A DNA stretch of 64,000 nucleotides from Turnera subulata (GCA_028386065.3 JAKUCV010001842.1:57190-121189), one strand, 5' to 3'. Counted from the stretch's first letter, positions 21,587-35,216 are shown. Notes: generated from the letters alone by a model not told the origin. Numbers and translations: made by a program.

Positions 21587-23007
21587 TGTCATAACCCGTA
21601 TAAGTGTAGCTCCAAGTGTTTACTTGATGAGGAAGGGGCTGGGAGTGTAGCTGGTGCAACTGGCCAGCAATTGGTTTTAGTTGGCTAGCTATTGGATCGG
21701 TCGGATTAATTAGTGTGCGATTAGCTCTAATCGCGATTAAATTGTGCTAAGTACTTGGGAAAACACTGATTATGGACTAAGCTTGGGGGCGAGCTGGCTT
21801 GCTTTTGTTGGTTGGAAAATAAGTAGGAGGTGGAGAGGTGTTTGTGATGGGTGGCAGAACTTGGTGGGCAGCTTGTGCAAGGTGGCAGGTTCTGGGTGCC
21901 AAGGCTGCAAGTGGCTACTTAGTCACCTGCTTGCCTTAGCCTCATCTGCCCAAGCAAGCACCTCACCCTCATTCTTGTGGCCAAATCGTGGAACAGGACT
22001 CAGGGAGAATGCTTAGCATTTTCAGAATTTTCCCAAGGCTCTTACACACAAGGAAGGGGGTGCTAGAACCTCAGGAGCACCAAAAGAAGGGGAAAGGCCT
22101 AGTGAGGCCTAATCTAGTGTAAGTTGGGTTGTCTTGCTTGTAAAGATTGATCTTGCTATCTGGTTGGTTGATGACCCAACGTGTTGTTGATGGCACCAAA
22201 TGGTGCAATATTGATGATAAGATGATATGCCTTGGCTTGTTGACGAGTCCGATTTTCAGGCTGTGCATTCATGCATTACACTTGCATCATGACATTGCAT
22301 AAGATGGTTTTGATAATGAGCCATGCAGTGCTCCTAGGCTGCTTGGTTAAAGGTTGATGATGGTGGTGTTGTACTTGGCGCCATGTGTGGTATTGGTAGC
22401 CGTTCGGAAATGCCTCGTAAGTGGGGTTGTGGGCTAAGGAGTAACACCGTTGGCAGGGCTACTAGGCCACGCAGGTAGGCTGGGTGCAACATCACGATAG
22501 CCTACCCGTGGGCTGTTCACGGTGCATTGATGTTAAGCTTGTTGGTTGTTGTTGCTACTTGAGTGTGGCATTGCTCTTGCTTACTTGATCACCTGCTTAT
22601 TGAGTCAATAGACTCACCCCCCTCTTTCCACTCCCTTTGTTTCAGGGCATGGAGTTGATCGACTTGGTGAGGGAAGACCTGAGAGACTCGTTTGTTAGAC
22701 GATGGGTACTTTGCTGATTCTGGTTCCACCTAGACATTGTGCATATGTACATAAAGGATTTGGCATAAGAGTACAGTAGTGCCCCACTTTTAAAGTTCTT
22801 GACTAATGTAAAATAAATGCTGGTTGTGGTGTGTTTATGTATATGAACATGCATTTGTGATGCCTAATGTTGATGTACGCTGCGCGATAGACGTTCCTCC
22901 CCGTCGGGCTAACTTCTGCCCAATTCTGATGTAGGCCTTCGGGTGCCCTGTGGCATGCTAAGTGATGCGAAGGCGCCTGGCCGGTCACGTATTGACGGGG
23001 CGTGACA
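21587..23007 (+). repeat. 5' LTR of the chromovirus
   Basis: TGTCATAACCCG..GGGGCGTGACA. Closely similar to 36009-37430; visible differences are single substitutions, small indels and a C-run length change near 22620/37041. Confidence 0.92.
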
Positions 23008-23030
23008 GTTATGGTAGCGGAGCCTGATTA
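23008..23030 (+). promoter_or_regulatory. Primer-binding site of the chromovirus
   Basis: GTTATGGTAGCGGAGCCTG directly after the LTR. The core TGGTAGCGGAGC differs by two bases from the usual initiator-Met complement and is shared with two other families in this window. Confidence 0.6.
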
Positions 23031-23134
23031 AGGGGCTTAGGATTAAGAAAGTTGTTATAGGCTTGTACCCATCATTAGAGACTCGTGGGATGGTGAGGGC
23101 TAACTCCTTTGGGTTGGTTCTTGGTGCTTTGTGT

Positions 23135-24132
23135 GTAGGTAAGACGACAAAACGAAAGTTGTGAAAAGACGTGCTTATAGAAGTTGCTGCCCCGTATGTG
23201 CAATCCGTTCAGGATGCCGAGGATGCGGCGGATGAGACTTATGTCTCGGGGTGTGCCAGTGGTGAGTTGCCTAGCGAAGCAGATTACTCAGATGCCTCAC
23301 AAGGGATGCCATTAAAGGTGCTGGAAGCTGGTTACATGGTGTGAACCGGGCAGTAGAGACTTTGGATGAAGCCATTGCTGCTGACCGAAAAAGAAGGGAA
23401 GATCTGGTACATCGGGAAACTAGTGGGGAGTCCACTCTAGTGACCTTTGTGAAACTTGACCCACCAACATTTTCCGGAGCTGAAAATGAAGATCCCTAGT
23501 GATTTCTTGATGATGTGTGGAAGTGTTGCCAAGTGATAGAATGTACGGACCATCGAGCAGTTGCTCTTGCTGCCTTTCGTTTAAAGGGGGATGAAGCCAA
23601 TAATTGGTATGACTCTAAAGTGAGGGAGAGGATGCCTGATGCTGCTCCATAGACTTGGAATGAGTTCCGGGCCATGTTCCTTGAACGGTTCCTGCCCGAG
23701 AGAATTAGGGATCAAAAGGCGACAGAATTTGAACTCTTGAGACAAGGGGATATGACCGTGGGTGAGTATGAATCCAAATACACAAATCTGTCTACGTATG
23801 CTTTGCACATCATTCCTGATGAGAGAAGGAAAATCAAGAGGTTCATTGGTGGGCTGAAGGGTTACATACATAACCCATTGGTGGCTATTCAATTTAGCTC
23901 CTATGCTGAAGCCGTTGATAAAGCTCGGGCAATTGAGGCAAAATGTCAAGCGGAGAGAGCTGAGGCTAGTACCAAGAGGGCAAGGCAGGATAATATTATG
24001 AGCCAACAAAGCTTCTCAACTGGTGCTAATCAATTCTGAGGGCGTGGGAGGACAGGATTGTGGGGTAGCTTACCCAGGGCCCAATTCAGGGGCAATTCTA
24101 GTTAAGGTGCCACTAGCTTTGGTGGGAGCACA
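23135..24132 (+). pseudogene. Chromovirus gag
   Basis: Gag appears in several frames with stops (for example TAG at about 23498 and 23651). The clearest stretch (23674-24039) reads MFLERFLPERIRDQK, then LRQGDMTVGEYESKY and MKRFIGGL-type KIKRFIGGLKGYI, the Retrotrans_gag signature. A TGA at 24037 separates it from the zinc-knuckle part, which continues in the same frame. Confidence 0.85.
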
Positions 24133-26121
24133 ATGAGACCCGTGGTTAACCAGAGCAGGGGTGCTCAAAGCACACAAGTGAAACCCAGTAATGTGTGCTA
24201 CATGTGTGGCCAGTTCGGGCACATGGCTCGGGATTGCCCGATGGGCCAAAACTTATGTTATTCGTGTGGACAAGCCCGGCATAGGGCTCGAGAATGTTCT
24301 GTTGGGCAACCATCCACGGCATCCAGTGTGGCCTCACCACCACCTAGGCCACAACGGGCTAACATTCAGTCCTCTTTCCAGGGCAGGGGAAGTGCTGGAC
24401 GTGGTGCCGTTGGTAGGGGCAGTAGCTACCAACCAGGGCAGAGGCAGGTTCGAGTATTTTGCTTAACTCAGGAGGATGCTAGAGCCTCCAATACCGTTGT
24501 AACAGGTATACTCAAAGTTAATTTATGTCCCGCATTGTCTTTAATTGATACGGGGTGTACGCACTCTTTTGTTAACACGCATTTTGCCAAGTATTTTGAA
24601 GAAGCACCTAGTAATTTAGGGAGTCCATTGGCTGTATACACGCCTCTTGATGAGCATGTTTATATGGATAGAGTATACCGGGGGTGTGATATTTGTGTGA
24701 TGGATCATCACTTGCCGGCAGACTTGTTGTTGTTACCGATGGCAGAATTTTACGTAATTCTGGGCATGGATTGGTTATCTCGGTATGGTGCTCGGGTTGA
24801 TTGTGCAAACAAAACGGTGAAATTCCAGCCTACTGGAGAGGCAGAATTTATCTTTTGGGGAAAGTTTATTTCTTCACAACCTCAGATGATTTCTGCAGTG
24901 AAGGCGGCTCGGGTGGCATGGCAAACAAATTGCTTGTATCTGGCAACGGTGCAAAGTGAAGGTGAGCCGAAAATTTTAATAGATCAAGTTCCTGTTGTTA
25001 ATGAATTTCATGATGTGTTTCCTGATGACTTGCCGGGATTACCACCGGAATGTGAGATTCAGTTCGGCATTGAGCTTGTGGCCGGGGCAGAACCCGTGTC
25101 AATTACACCCTACCGAATGGCCCCTACAAAATTGCGGGAGTTGAAAACTCAACTGCAGGATTTGTTAGACAAGGGATTTATCAGGCCTAGTGTGTCTCCG
25201 TGGGGAGCTCCAGTTCTGTTTGTTAAGAAGAAAGATGGTACGATGAGGATGTGTGTGGATTATCGGCAATTGAACAAGCTGACGGTGAGTAACAAATATC
25301 CACTACCTCGCATTGATGATTTGTTTGATCAGCTGCAAGGGGCAAGTTACTTCTCAAAGATTTATTTGAGATCAGGTTACCATCAATTGAGAATTAAGGA
25401 GGAGGATGTTCGAGTGACAGCATTCCGGACTCGGTATGGGCATTATGAATTTTTGGTAATGCCGTTTGGTCTGACCAACGCGCCAGCAGCATTCATGGAT
25501 TTAATGAATCGGGTGTTCAAGCAGTATCTTGACAAATTTGTGATTGTGTTCATTGATGATGTGCTTGTCTATTCTAAAACTAAAGAGGAGCATGAGAAAC
25601 ACTTGAGAATTGTGTTGCAGATTTTACGAGAAGAGAAATTGTTTGCAAAATTTTCCAAGTGTGAGTTTTGGTTGGAAAAGATAGCATTTTTGGGCCATGT
25701 TATATCGGCTGAGGGCATTGAGGTAGACCCGCAGAAAGTTGAGGCAATTGTTAAGTGGCCGAGGCCAACCAGTGTGACGGAAGTACGGAGTTTCCTTGGG
25801 CTGGCAGGATACTACCGACGATTTGTTGAGGGCTTCTCTTCAATTGCAGCACCATTGTGCGGATTGACTCAAAAGAAGAAACAGTTTGTGTGGTCTGATG
25901 TTTGTGAGGCTAGCTTCCAAGAGCTAAAGCATAGGCTAACAACAGCCTCGACACTTGCATTGCCAAAGGAAAATGGAGTGTACACCGTGTATTGTGATGC
26001 ATCGAGGGTTGGCTTAGGGTGTGTTTTGATGCAAGATGGCAGGGTGATTGCGTATGCATCCCGAAAATTAAAGAAAAATGAGGAGAATTACCCGGTGCAC
26101 GATCTTAGATGGCGGCAGTAG
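24133..26121 (+). pseudogene. Chromovirus zinc knuckles, protease, reverse transcriptase, RNase H
   Basis: A 662-codon open frame. Two CX2CX4HX4C knuckles lie at residues 22-35 and 42-55. The protease active site [10 protein letters not shown] has its DTG at 139-141. The reverse transcriptase has [17 protein letters not shown] and the catalytic FIDDVLVYS (Asp 475-476). RNase H starts with [10 protein letters not shown] (Asp 622). The frame breaks at 26121; the continuing sequence is at 26109-26283 in another frame, as expected from a one-base deletion near 26107 (LRWRQ against [11 protein letters not shown]). All catalytic residues seen up to the break are intact. Confidence 0.93.
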
Positions 26122-26283
26122 TGTTTGCTCTAAAAATTTGGAGGCATTACTTGTACGGGGAGCCCTGTGAAATTTATACAAACCATAAAAGCTTGAAATA
26201 CATAATGGAGCAACGGGATTTAAATTTGAGGCAACGGAGATGGGTTGAATTACTTAAGAACTATGACTGCATTATCAAGTATC
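26109..26283 (+). pseudogene. Chromovirus RNase H, middle part
   Basis: [16 protein letters not shown], then [17 protein letters not shown] and [13 protein letters not shown]. Most relatives have TDHKSL, so Asn replaces an Asp. The frame is cut by the copia solo LTR after GTATC (26279-26283) and resumes at 34360. Confidence 0.85.
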
Positions 26284-26540
26284 TGTTAGTGTAATATGCC
26301 CAAAAGCCAATCATGGATGATTATTTGTTGTCATGTATACACATTAAGGTTATTCCAGTAAGTATCGTTTATGAGATAAACGCTTGCACATACTTATAAC
26401 CCTAGAATATTTCATATTCTTAAATGTCCCTAGTCGATTATTATTACGGATGGGTTGTAATAATAAATTAAGACTAGCGTATGTTGAGAATTGCATATGT
26501 GATATGAATTCTACATACGGGTACAAGTTGGAGAACTTGT

Positions 26541-29141
26541 TGTCACGCCCCCGCTAAGCGCGACCGGCCAGGTACCATGTGCACCCACTCTGTGCCACAG
26601 GGCACCCAAAGGCCTTTTACCAAACCAACCAGAAGCTTGTTGCCTCTGCCTTGCGGGTTACCAACCAAAACATAAGTGCAGCGTAAGCGGAAGCAAAACC
26701 GACTATGCAAAGGCAACAATGATATTAAAAGTACCAAAACACATTTATAAGAATAACTCCACTAATGTTATAAAATCGTTGCTACAAAGGGGCACTAACT
26801 CTTCCTTGCAAATACATAACCTCCAAGTGAAAACCAATACAATTAAATAATTAATGGAACCCGACTCGACTATACCCATCGACCTATTGCACGTACTCTC
26901 AATCTCGCACCTGTAAGACAAATGGAGAAATAGGGGGGTGAGTATAAAACTCAGCAAGTAAATAAGCCATGCAAGAAAGTAACCACACATTGCACACAAG
27001 GCTCGGCATGGGCTACACACAGTCAAGCAGCACATAAATGGTGCAATGCACAAGTACCAGGCACTCACGCCTCGGAACAATCCATTTCCAAACCACCGTG
27101 ACCAGGCCCACGGGTAAGCCTTGTGATGTACTCTGGGCCTACTTGCATACCCCAGCAGCCCTGCACACATGCACAATCATATCCCACAGCCTCACGTACG
27201 AGGCATAACCGAATAGCCCACAAGTGCATATGGCTTGCTACCGAGGCACACACAGCGCCCTTCGTAGCACCACCCAAATCCATATACGCCAACTCCATGT
27301 TGGCCCTTTTCCATATTATGCCAACTCCACGTTGGCCCCTTCCATATACGCCAACTCCACGTTGGCCATTTTCCATAATAAGTGCACCCTTGTGCACCCA
27401 ACCAACTGGCCAGTGGTACCACATTCACACACGCATTCAAGATAATGCAATGCCAATCAAAATCATCACAAGTGCAATGTCAATCACAAGCACATCAAGT
27501 GCAATACCAAACATCAGCACCACAAGTGCAATGCAAACAAGCCAACAAGGGCAGCAAGAATGCCACAAGCATACAACACAATCATATGCACCAATAGGAT
27601 GCCATTGCATCACAATCATCCACAAATAACCAACAAATCCCAACTGAGCATATTTCGCCCTCAAAGTCCAGCAATGGAAAATTAGTCCAAAATGACCAGA
27701 AAGCCATAACAACACACAATCATGCACAATAAGCATGCAAAATGGCCTTCCGCCCAACAAAGGTGCCCTAGCAATCACTAGCCCGCATAACCTATTTACT
27801 TACATAACCATTAAGCTTCCTTAGGCCAATTCCCTTCCTTTGGAACCATTGGGTTCCCTTGGACTTATTCCCCTGTTACACACACACAAATACACATTAT
27901 AAATCCATAAAAGCAATCATAATAACAAAAATACAATTCAAGCACACAATACTCATCTTTCCCCAATTTGGGCAGAAACTGTCCTGCACCAGCAGCAACT
28001 TCAACTCGATATAAACCGAACCTACAGGCAAAATCAGCCTCAGGCCTACAAATCAAAGTGATAGCCCACGTCTTAAATTTCCAGAGGCACTAAAAACACT
28101 CAAATCCAATCTCTAAATCGCCCGATATGGCTCCTACACTCGGTCAGGGTCAATCAGCAAGTCTGCAGCAGAACACTCAACTTCCAGAGGTGCTAACTCT
28201 CTCATGTTAGCTCCAAAATCTACCAAACCGGTTCCCAATTAAAGATATGGAAGTTAGATAACTCTGGGCTTCGGTTTCACTCAATTCCAACCGGTAGTTT
28301 GGCCGGAATACCTATTTTAGTGGCCAGGGGTCTGTCTGGCCGAGAGCAGAACCCCTAGGCTCACTCTCTACCTATCCCCACTTTTCTCTCCTTCTCTCTC
28401 TCTCTATCCTTAGCCACGATTTCAATCTGACCAGAATGGGAGAGAGAAGCCTGGTTTCACCCCTTAAGTGATGGTAAGTAGGTGACTAAGCTCCTACTTG
28501 CCACACTTGCCAACTTGGTGCCACTTGCACCAAGTTGCTCTCCACCTCATGCTTACTCTCCACCTCATGCTTACTCTCCTCCTCTCAACCTACTAGCTTG
28601 CACCAAACACCTTCAGCAGCTTATTTCCGATCCACATGTCGAACCCTGATTGGTCGATTTGGCAAATTACGCATTTACCCTCATTGTACCCAATTGTGCA
28701 CCGACAGGCACACCAATGCCCGGTTGTGCACCATTTCGCACCAAATCGAGCTAACCAACAATCCCCTTGGCCAATTGTGCCTCTAATGCACCTATTACAC
28801 CAAATAAATACATTCCAATCATTAACCATCATTTTTTGGCCAATCAAGCAAGTCGGGCACTCGGTACACCAAAATAGGCCAATTGTGCCATCGGGTCACT
28901 ACAAACCTATGTGTGTGCTCTAAGCCAATCCAATGCTCACCATTGCCCTCAATCCGACAACAACTTTTATATTATCGTGCCCAAAATCCGCACTAACTTG
29001 TACACCACAAATGTTATCATCACCTATCGATTTCCCGACATAGGAACCAACAATCACGAATATCCCCAATGAACGTGGTACACCCAACTCTTGTAATATT
29101 AGCATCCCATTATACTCTAGGGTGTACTTAGGGGTATCACA
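26541..29141 (-). repeat. 3' LTR of the non-autonomous element (2601 bp)
   Basis: TGTCACGCCCCC..GGGGTATCACA. Contains three hairpins GCCAAC-TCCAY-GTTGGC at 27298-27314, 27330-27346 and 27360-27376 at about 30-bp spacing, and a duplicated CCACCTCATGCTTACTCT near 28545-28575. Open frames within it translate repeats and show no domain. Confidence 0.88.
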
Positions 29142-30513
29142 GTATCCCCTCCTTTAGAAAAATTTCGTCCTCGAAATCTGAATATTACCATTAGCTCAAA
29201 GATAACATCAATCTTTCCTTATAACTCTTAATCAACCTTAAATATTCTCATAAGCGATTGCTTTACTCCATATTCCATTCTTCCTCTATCTTTACTAAAC
29301 ATCTCAACTAGTGTTTCCATAACTTAGATACTCCAAATAACATGTCTAGTTCACCAATATAAATGTAATACTTCCTTATTGTCCCATCTCACTCTAACCC
29401 GTGTCACAGACCTTAATAACCGAATCATATTCTCATGGATTATTGCTCTTCTCACCGTCCATACACCCTTTCTGACACCACCAAAAGCTTCCACCTCTCA
29501 TTTACTCCACTATGGTGCACCATTAGCACACTACTGTGCCAATGGGTCAACAAAACCAATTACCCCAACCGGACCACAAATGCGTTACCCGCACATTGGT
29601 GTTCACTGGTGCGCCAATCGCACCAACTGAGCCATCAAAATATCCCACTCAAGCCAATTGCATACGAAACGAACCAATCATACTTCCGCTGCGCAACTCC
29701 GCTTAAACCTCAACATATAAACTTAGTATCATCTCCCAAGCATTACCATCCTCAAGTGTTTCCATTAACAGAAGATATGATCAATTTCCTTTCAATTTCT
29801 GGTAACAACTCCCAAAAGTATGCATCAATATACCTTCTCAGAACTTAACACTTCATAATCTAACTCCAAATAATCAAGACTAACTCTAAATAATCATGGG
29901 GTTCAATCATTCTTTAATTACGAACCCTATTCTAAAACTTGGTATTCCCGACCAACTCCTTCAAACCTTACTCATCCTTAGGTTCCCCGACGCTATCTAC
30001 TACCCCAACGCTATCTACTACCCTTAGCTTGCTAGTATTGAGCTAAGACACCCAAAATACAAAATCAGTCTATACTTAGTCATCACTCTCCTAGAACACT
30101 TTCCACCTATACCTCAATTCTTCCATTAGTTCAAAACTATCCCAATCCTTCACATGATATACTCCACCATCATTTACACATCTTTAAATCCACAAAACCA
30201 ATACTTACTTCCTTTAATACCTTATTCCCAAATGTTCCATGCCAACATAACCTGCCCACGAGTTTCCAAAACAACACATCAAGCAAACATGAAAACACAG
30301 CAACACATAAAACACAAACAATGCATATAGAACACAAACCTCTCACCAAACCCGAACTTCTAACTCGATGGGTACTAGCCAAGACTCATCAGCCTATGCC
30401 CCTTTAGCAAAATTATAAAACCAAGCCTCCTTACCAATTCGGTCACACCCATATGACAGAACCGACATTAGACACCTATCCCTTTTATAAAAAACATGCT
30501 CCGCTACCATAAC
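29142..30513 (-). other. Internal region of the non-autonomous element
   Basis: No gag or pol apart from the last dozen or so codons of pol (about 29145-29185). A 12-base sequence is tandemly repeated near 29985-30020 (CCCCGACGCTATCTACTA type). Nothing else recognisable. Confidence 0.75.
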
Positions 30514-33087
30514 TGTCACGCCCCCGCTAAGCGCGACCAGCCAGGTACCATGTGCACCCACTCTGTGCCATAGGGCACCCAAAGGCCTTTTACCAAACCA
30601 ACCAGAAGCTTGTTGCCTCTGCCTTGCGGGTTACCAACCAAAACATAAGCGCAGCGTAAGCGGAAGCAAAACCGACTATGCAAAGGCAACAATGATATTA
30701 AAAGTACCAAAACACATTTATAAGAATAACTCCACTAATGTTATAAAATCGTTGCTACAAAGGGGCACTAACTCTTCCTTGCAAATACATAACCTCCAAG
30801 TGAAAACCAATACAATTAAATAATTAATGGAACCCGACTCGACTATACCCATCGACCTATTGCCCGTACTCTCAATCTCGCACTTGTAAGACAAATGGAG
30901 AAATAGGGGGTGAGTATAAAACTCAGCAAGTAAATAAGCCATGCAAGAAAGTAACCACACATTGCACACAAGGCTCAGCATGGGCTACACACAGTCAAGC
31001 AGCACATAAATGGTGCAATGCACAAGTACCGGGCACTCACGCCTCGGAACAATCCATTTCCAAACCACCGTGACCAGGCCCACGGGTAAGCCTTGTGATG
31101 TACTCTGGGCCTACTTGCATACCCCAGCAGCCCTGCACACATGCACAATCATATCCCACAGCCCCACGTACGAGGCATAACCGAATACCCCGCAAGTGCA
31201 TATGGCTTGCTACCGAGGCACACACAGCGCCCTTCGTAGCACCACCCAAATCCATATACGCCAACTCCACGTTGGCCCTTTTCCATATTATGCCAACTCC
31301 ACGTTGGCCCCTTCCATATACGCCAACTCCACGTTGGCCATTTTCCATAATAAGTGCACCCTTGTGCACCCAACCAACTGGCCAGTGGTACCACAATCAC
31401 ACACGCATTCAAGATAATGCAATGCCAATCAAAATCATCACAAGTGCAATGTCAATCACAAGCACATCAAGTGCAATACCAAACATCAGCACCACAAGTG
31501 CAATGCAAACAAGCCAACAAGGGCAGCAAGAATGCCACAAGCATACAACACAATCACATGCACCAATAGGATGCCATTGCATCACAATCATCCACAAATA
31601 ACCAACAAATCCCAACTGAGCATATTTCGCCCTCAAAGTCCAGCAATGGAAAATTAGTCCAAAATGACCAGCAAGCCAAAACAACACACAATCATGCACA
31701 ATAAGCATGCAAAATGGCCTTCCGCCCAACAAAGGTGCACTAGCAATCACTAGCCCGCATTGGGTTTTAGGCCAATTCCCTTCCTTTGGAACCATTGGGT
31801 TCCCTAGGACTTATTCCCCTGTTACACACACACAAATACACATTATAAATCCATAAAAGCAATCATAATAACCAAAATACAATTCAAGCACACAATACTC
31901 ATCTTTCCCCAATTTGGGCAGAAACTGTCCTGCACCAGCAGCAACTTCAACTCGACATAAACCGAACCTACAGGCAAAATCAGCCTCAGGCCTACAAATA
32001 AAAGTGATAGCCCACGTCTTAACTTTCCAGAGGCACTAAAAACACTCAAATCCAATCTCTAAATCGCCCGATATGGCTCCTACACTCGGTCAGGGTCAAT
32101 CAGCAAGTCTGCAGCAGAACACTCAACTTCCAGAGGTGCTAACTCTCTCATGTTAGCTCCAAAATCTACCAAACCGGTTCCCAATTAAAGATATGGAAGT
32201 TAGATAACTCTGGGCTTCGGTTTCACTCAATTCCAACCGGTAGTTTGGCCGGAATACCTATTTTAGTGGCCAGGGATCTGTCTGGCCGAGAGCAGAACCC
32301 CTAGGCTCACTCTCTACCTATCTCCTCTTTTCTCTCCTTCTCTCTCTCTCTATCCTTAGCCACGATTTCAATCTGGTCAGAATGGGAGAGAGAAGCCTGG
32401 TTTCACCCCTTAAGTGATGGTAAGTAGGTGACTAAGCTCCTACTTGCCACACTTGCCAACTTGGTGCCACTTGCACCAAGTTGCTCTCCACCTCATGCTT
32501 ACTCTCCACCTCATGCTTACTCTCCTCCTCTCAACCTACTAGCTTGCACCAAACACCTTCAGCAGCTTATTCCCAATCCACATGTCGAACCCTGATTGGT
32601 CGGTTTGGCAAATTACGCATTTACCCTCATCGTACCCAATTGTGCACCGACGGGCACACCAATGCCCGGTTGTGCACCATTTCGCACCAAATCGAGCTAA
32701 CCAACAATCCCCTTGGCCAATTGTGCCTCTAATGCACCTATTACACCAAATAAATATATTCCAATCTTTAACCATCATTTTTTGGCCAATCAAGCAAGTC
32801 GGGCACTCGGTACACCCAAATAGGCCAATTGTGCCATCGGGTCACTACAAACCTATGTGTGTGCTCTAAGCCAATCCAATGCTCACCATTTCCCTCAATC
32901 CGACAACAATTTTTATATTATCGTGCCCAAAATCCGCACTAACTTGTACACCACGAATGTTATCATCACCTATCGATTTCCCGACATAGGAACCAACAAT
33001 CACGAATATCCCCAATGAACGTGGTACACCCAACTCTTGTAATATTAGCATCCCATTATACTCTAGGGTGTACTTAGGGGTATCACA
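30514..33087 (-). repeat. 5' LTR of the non-autonomous element (2574 bp)
   Basis: Nearly identical to 26541-29141 apart from scattered changes and a small deletion near 31755. The same three hairpins are at 31260-31276, 31292-31308 and 31322-31338. Confidence 0.88.
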
Positions 33088-34359
33088 GTTGTGGACTGGA
33101 CTGACCCACATAAGAACACTACATGGAACGTTATATGTATGTCATTAGTGGTTCTTATAGATGTAATTGTCCTCCGACCTGAGATCGTCGAGGTATCCAA
33201 CATATGAATCATGTACTTTGATATTATTCCTAGTCATCAGTAACTGGGTGGACATAAGGGTAATCATTGGGTATATGCCAAGTATGTAGTGGGTTTTGAT
33301 TGATCAAGACGGGATTCGTTCGACCCATATAACGGGTATATTATCATATAGTTTCTTGATAGAGTTGAACTGTTAAATGCATGGCCATGCTCGGATTAGG
33401 TGATATGGTGATATCACGGGGTATCCGTTTTATACAGTTAACTCGGGGATCAAGAAACATAGATTAAACATATACGAGATTGACATATTCCATGTCTCGT
33501 GTTTGATCTAGATAATGGGACGAAGGGACGATGACATGTTCCGAGGCATAGAGAATCAGTATTGATCTTGTCGTTCGGGTAGCTATGATGTGTTGCTAGA
33601 CGCCGCTCTTTGCTTATAATTGTAAAATGAGATTTTACGATTATTGCTGAACGTTACAAGTTCCTACAGGGTCACACACATAGAACCGTTGATTCGAGCA
33701 GGTGGTTGAACCGTGGTTGGGCCATGGTTGGACCGGTTTGTGGTTGAACCGTGGTTGGACCATGGTTAAACCAGGGTCGGTTTTGGATCAATAATTATCT
33801 GAATTATTGATCAGACATGTTGAGTTAGTGTGTTTGGTCTGATTATGCTTAGTGGAAGCATCAGTGATGAGCATAGGTCCACCATGTTGGCCATATTGTC
33901 ATTATCTTAATGGCACTATGTCTAAAGTGGGTTTAGGGTGTCTAGCTGAATGATCAGATCATTCATTCTGCCCCTATCACGCTTTTGCTTGTTTTTAGAC
34001 CTCTCCATCATTCTCTCAACCTCTCTTCTTCTTTGTGAAAGAAGGAAGAGCTAAAACGCCACAATCATACACATAGCTCCCGATCTCTGCTGCTAGCACC
34101 CAGTCCGGGAGTGCTCGGAAGTTGGATCGTGTGACGATTCCACTTCATCACGGTTCATGTGGATACCATAGAGGATCCAGGCCGTTGTCTTGCTCTCACT
34201 GATTCTACCCAGCTATTAGGTGAAAGACCCTAATCTTACAGGTACGAAATTTTGTTATACGGTTTTGCTTGCTTCACTTGTGTTCCTTGGTTAAGTTTCC
34301 TTGCTTCCGCTGCATATGTAGTGCGTATGAGTGTCATAATCACGTATAGGAAACTTACA

Positions 34360-35216
34360 GTATCGTCCCAGAAAAGCAAGCGTTGTAGTTGATGCTTTGA
34401 GTCGAAAATCCGTTGGTAGCTTGGCACACTTGAGCGTGGTTAGAAGGCCTGCAGTTGGGGCGTGGCATAAATTGTTGGAACAAGACTTGCAATGTATGGT
34501 GGCAGAATCGGGAGCGTTATTGGCACACTACCAAGTGCGTCCCACTTTGAATGACGAAATTACAAAGGCTCAGGATGGTGATGCTGAAACTAAATCGTGG
34601 AAGGAAAAAGTGAGCCGGGGGGAACAAATTGGATTTGTGGTTGCTAATGATGGTATTCTAAGGTACGGCGCAAGAATGTACGTTCCTGATGTTGGTGATC
34701 TTCGTAACAGACTCCTAAATGAAGCACACCAGACCCGATACACTTTACACCCAAGTTCCAATAAGATGTATCATGACCTCAAAACACATTATTGGTGGAA
34801 CAACATGAAGCGGGATGTGGCTGATTATGTTGCCAAGTGCTTGACATGCCAACAAGCGAAAGGAGAGCATCAAAAACCAGCGGGGTTACTTCAGCCCCTA
34901 TCTGTTCCGGAATGGAAGTGGGAAAGAATTACCATGGACTTTGTTAGCGCATTGTCGCGAGCCACAGGTGGGTTTGATTCTGTTTGGGTAATCGTGGATA
35001 GATTGACTAAATCTGCTCATTTTCTTCCAGTGGAGACCACTTACAATTTTGCCAAGTTAGCGCAACTTTGTGTTGACGAGATAGTGAGATTACATGGTGT
35101 GCCTGTTTCGATAGTTTCTGATCGAGGCCCACAATTTACATCGAGATTTTGGCAGAGCTTCCAAGATGCTATGGGTACATAACTCGACTTGAGTACTGCA
35201 TTCCATCCGCAAACTG
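34360..35216 (+). pseudogene. Chromovirus RNase H end and integrase
   Basis: RNase H ends ALSRKS. In the open frame from 34397 the integrase zinc site is H111, H118, C148, C151 (KCLTCQQAKG). The core has the first catalytic Asp in TMDFVSAL (181) and the second in VSDRGPQF (242), at normal spacing. A TAA follows GT at 35180-35182. The sequence then continues as LDLSTAFHPQTDGQ, and a two-base loss near 35224 shifts the frame. Confidence 0.9.

Larger units (their letters stand above)
26541..33087 (-). mobile_element. Non-autonomous chromovirus derivative with 2.6-kb LTRs
   Basis: Two long LTRs enclose only about 1.37 kb. On the minus strand the primer site is GTTATGGTAGCGGAGCATG (30495-30513) and the polypurine tract is AAAGGAGGGGATAC next to the 3' LTR. 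Just before the tract the minus strand still encodes DFEDEIFLKEG, the usual end of chromovirus pol, so the element derives from a Tekay-like parent by internal deletion. It resembles the LARD class (large non-coding derivatives). Flanks are CTTGT (26536-26540) and GTTGT (33088-33092), one mismatch. Confidence 0.88.
26284..34359 (+). mobile_element. Solo LTR of the copia family, interrupted
   Basis: Starts TGTTAGTGTAATATGCCC and ends GGAAACTTACA. GTATC flanks it at 26279-26283 and 34360-34364. After removing the guest at 26541-33087 it is about 1.52 kb, matching the family LTR. No internal region remains, so it arose by LTR-LTR recombination. It interrupts RNase H of the chromovirus. Confidence 0.9.

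Noticed and set aside
23581..24009. Minus-strand frame over the chromovirus gag
   Set aside because: Shadow of gag in the opposite strand; the plus strand has clear gag motifs.
27123..27629. 168-codon frame, and its twin at 31095-31601
   Set aside because: Translation of hairpin and CAAGTGCAATG-type repeats in a non-coding LTR; other frames across the same DNA are equally open.
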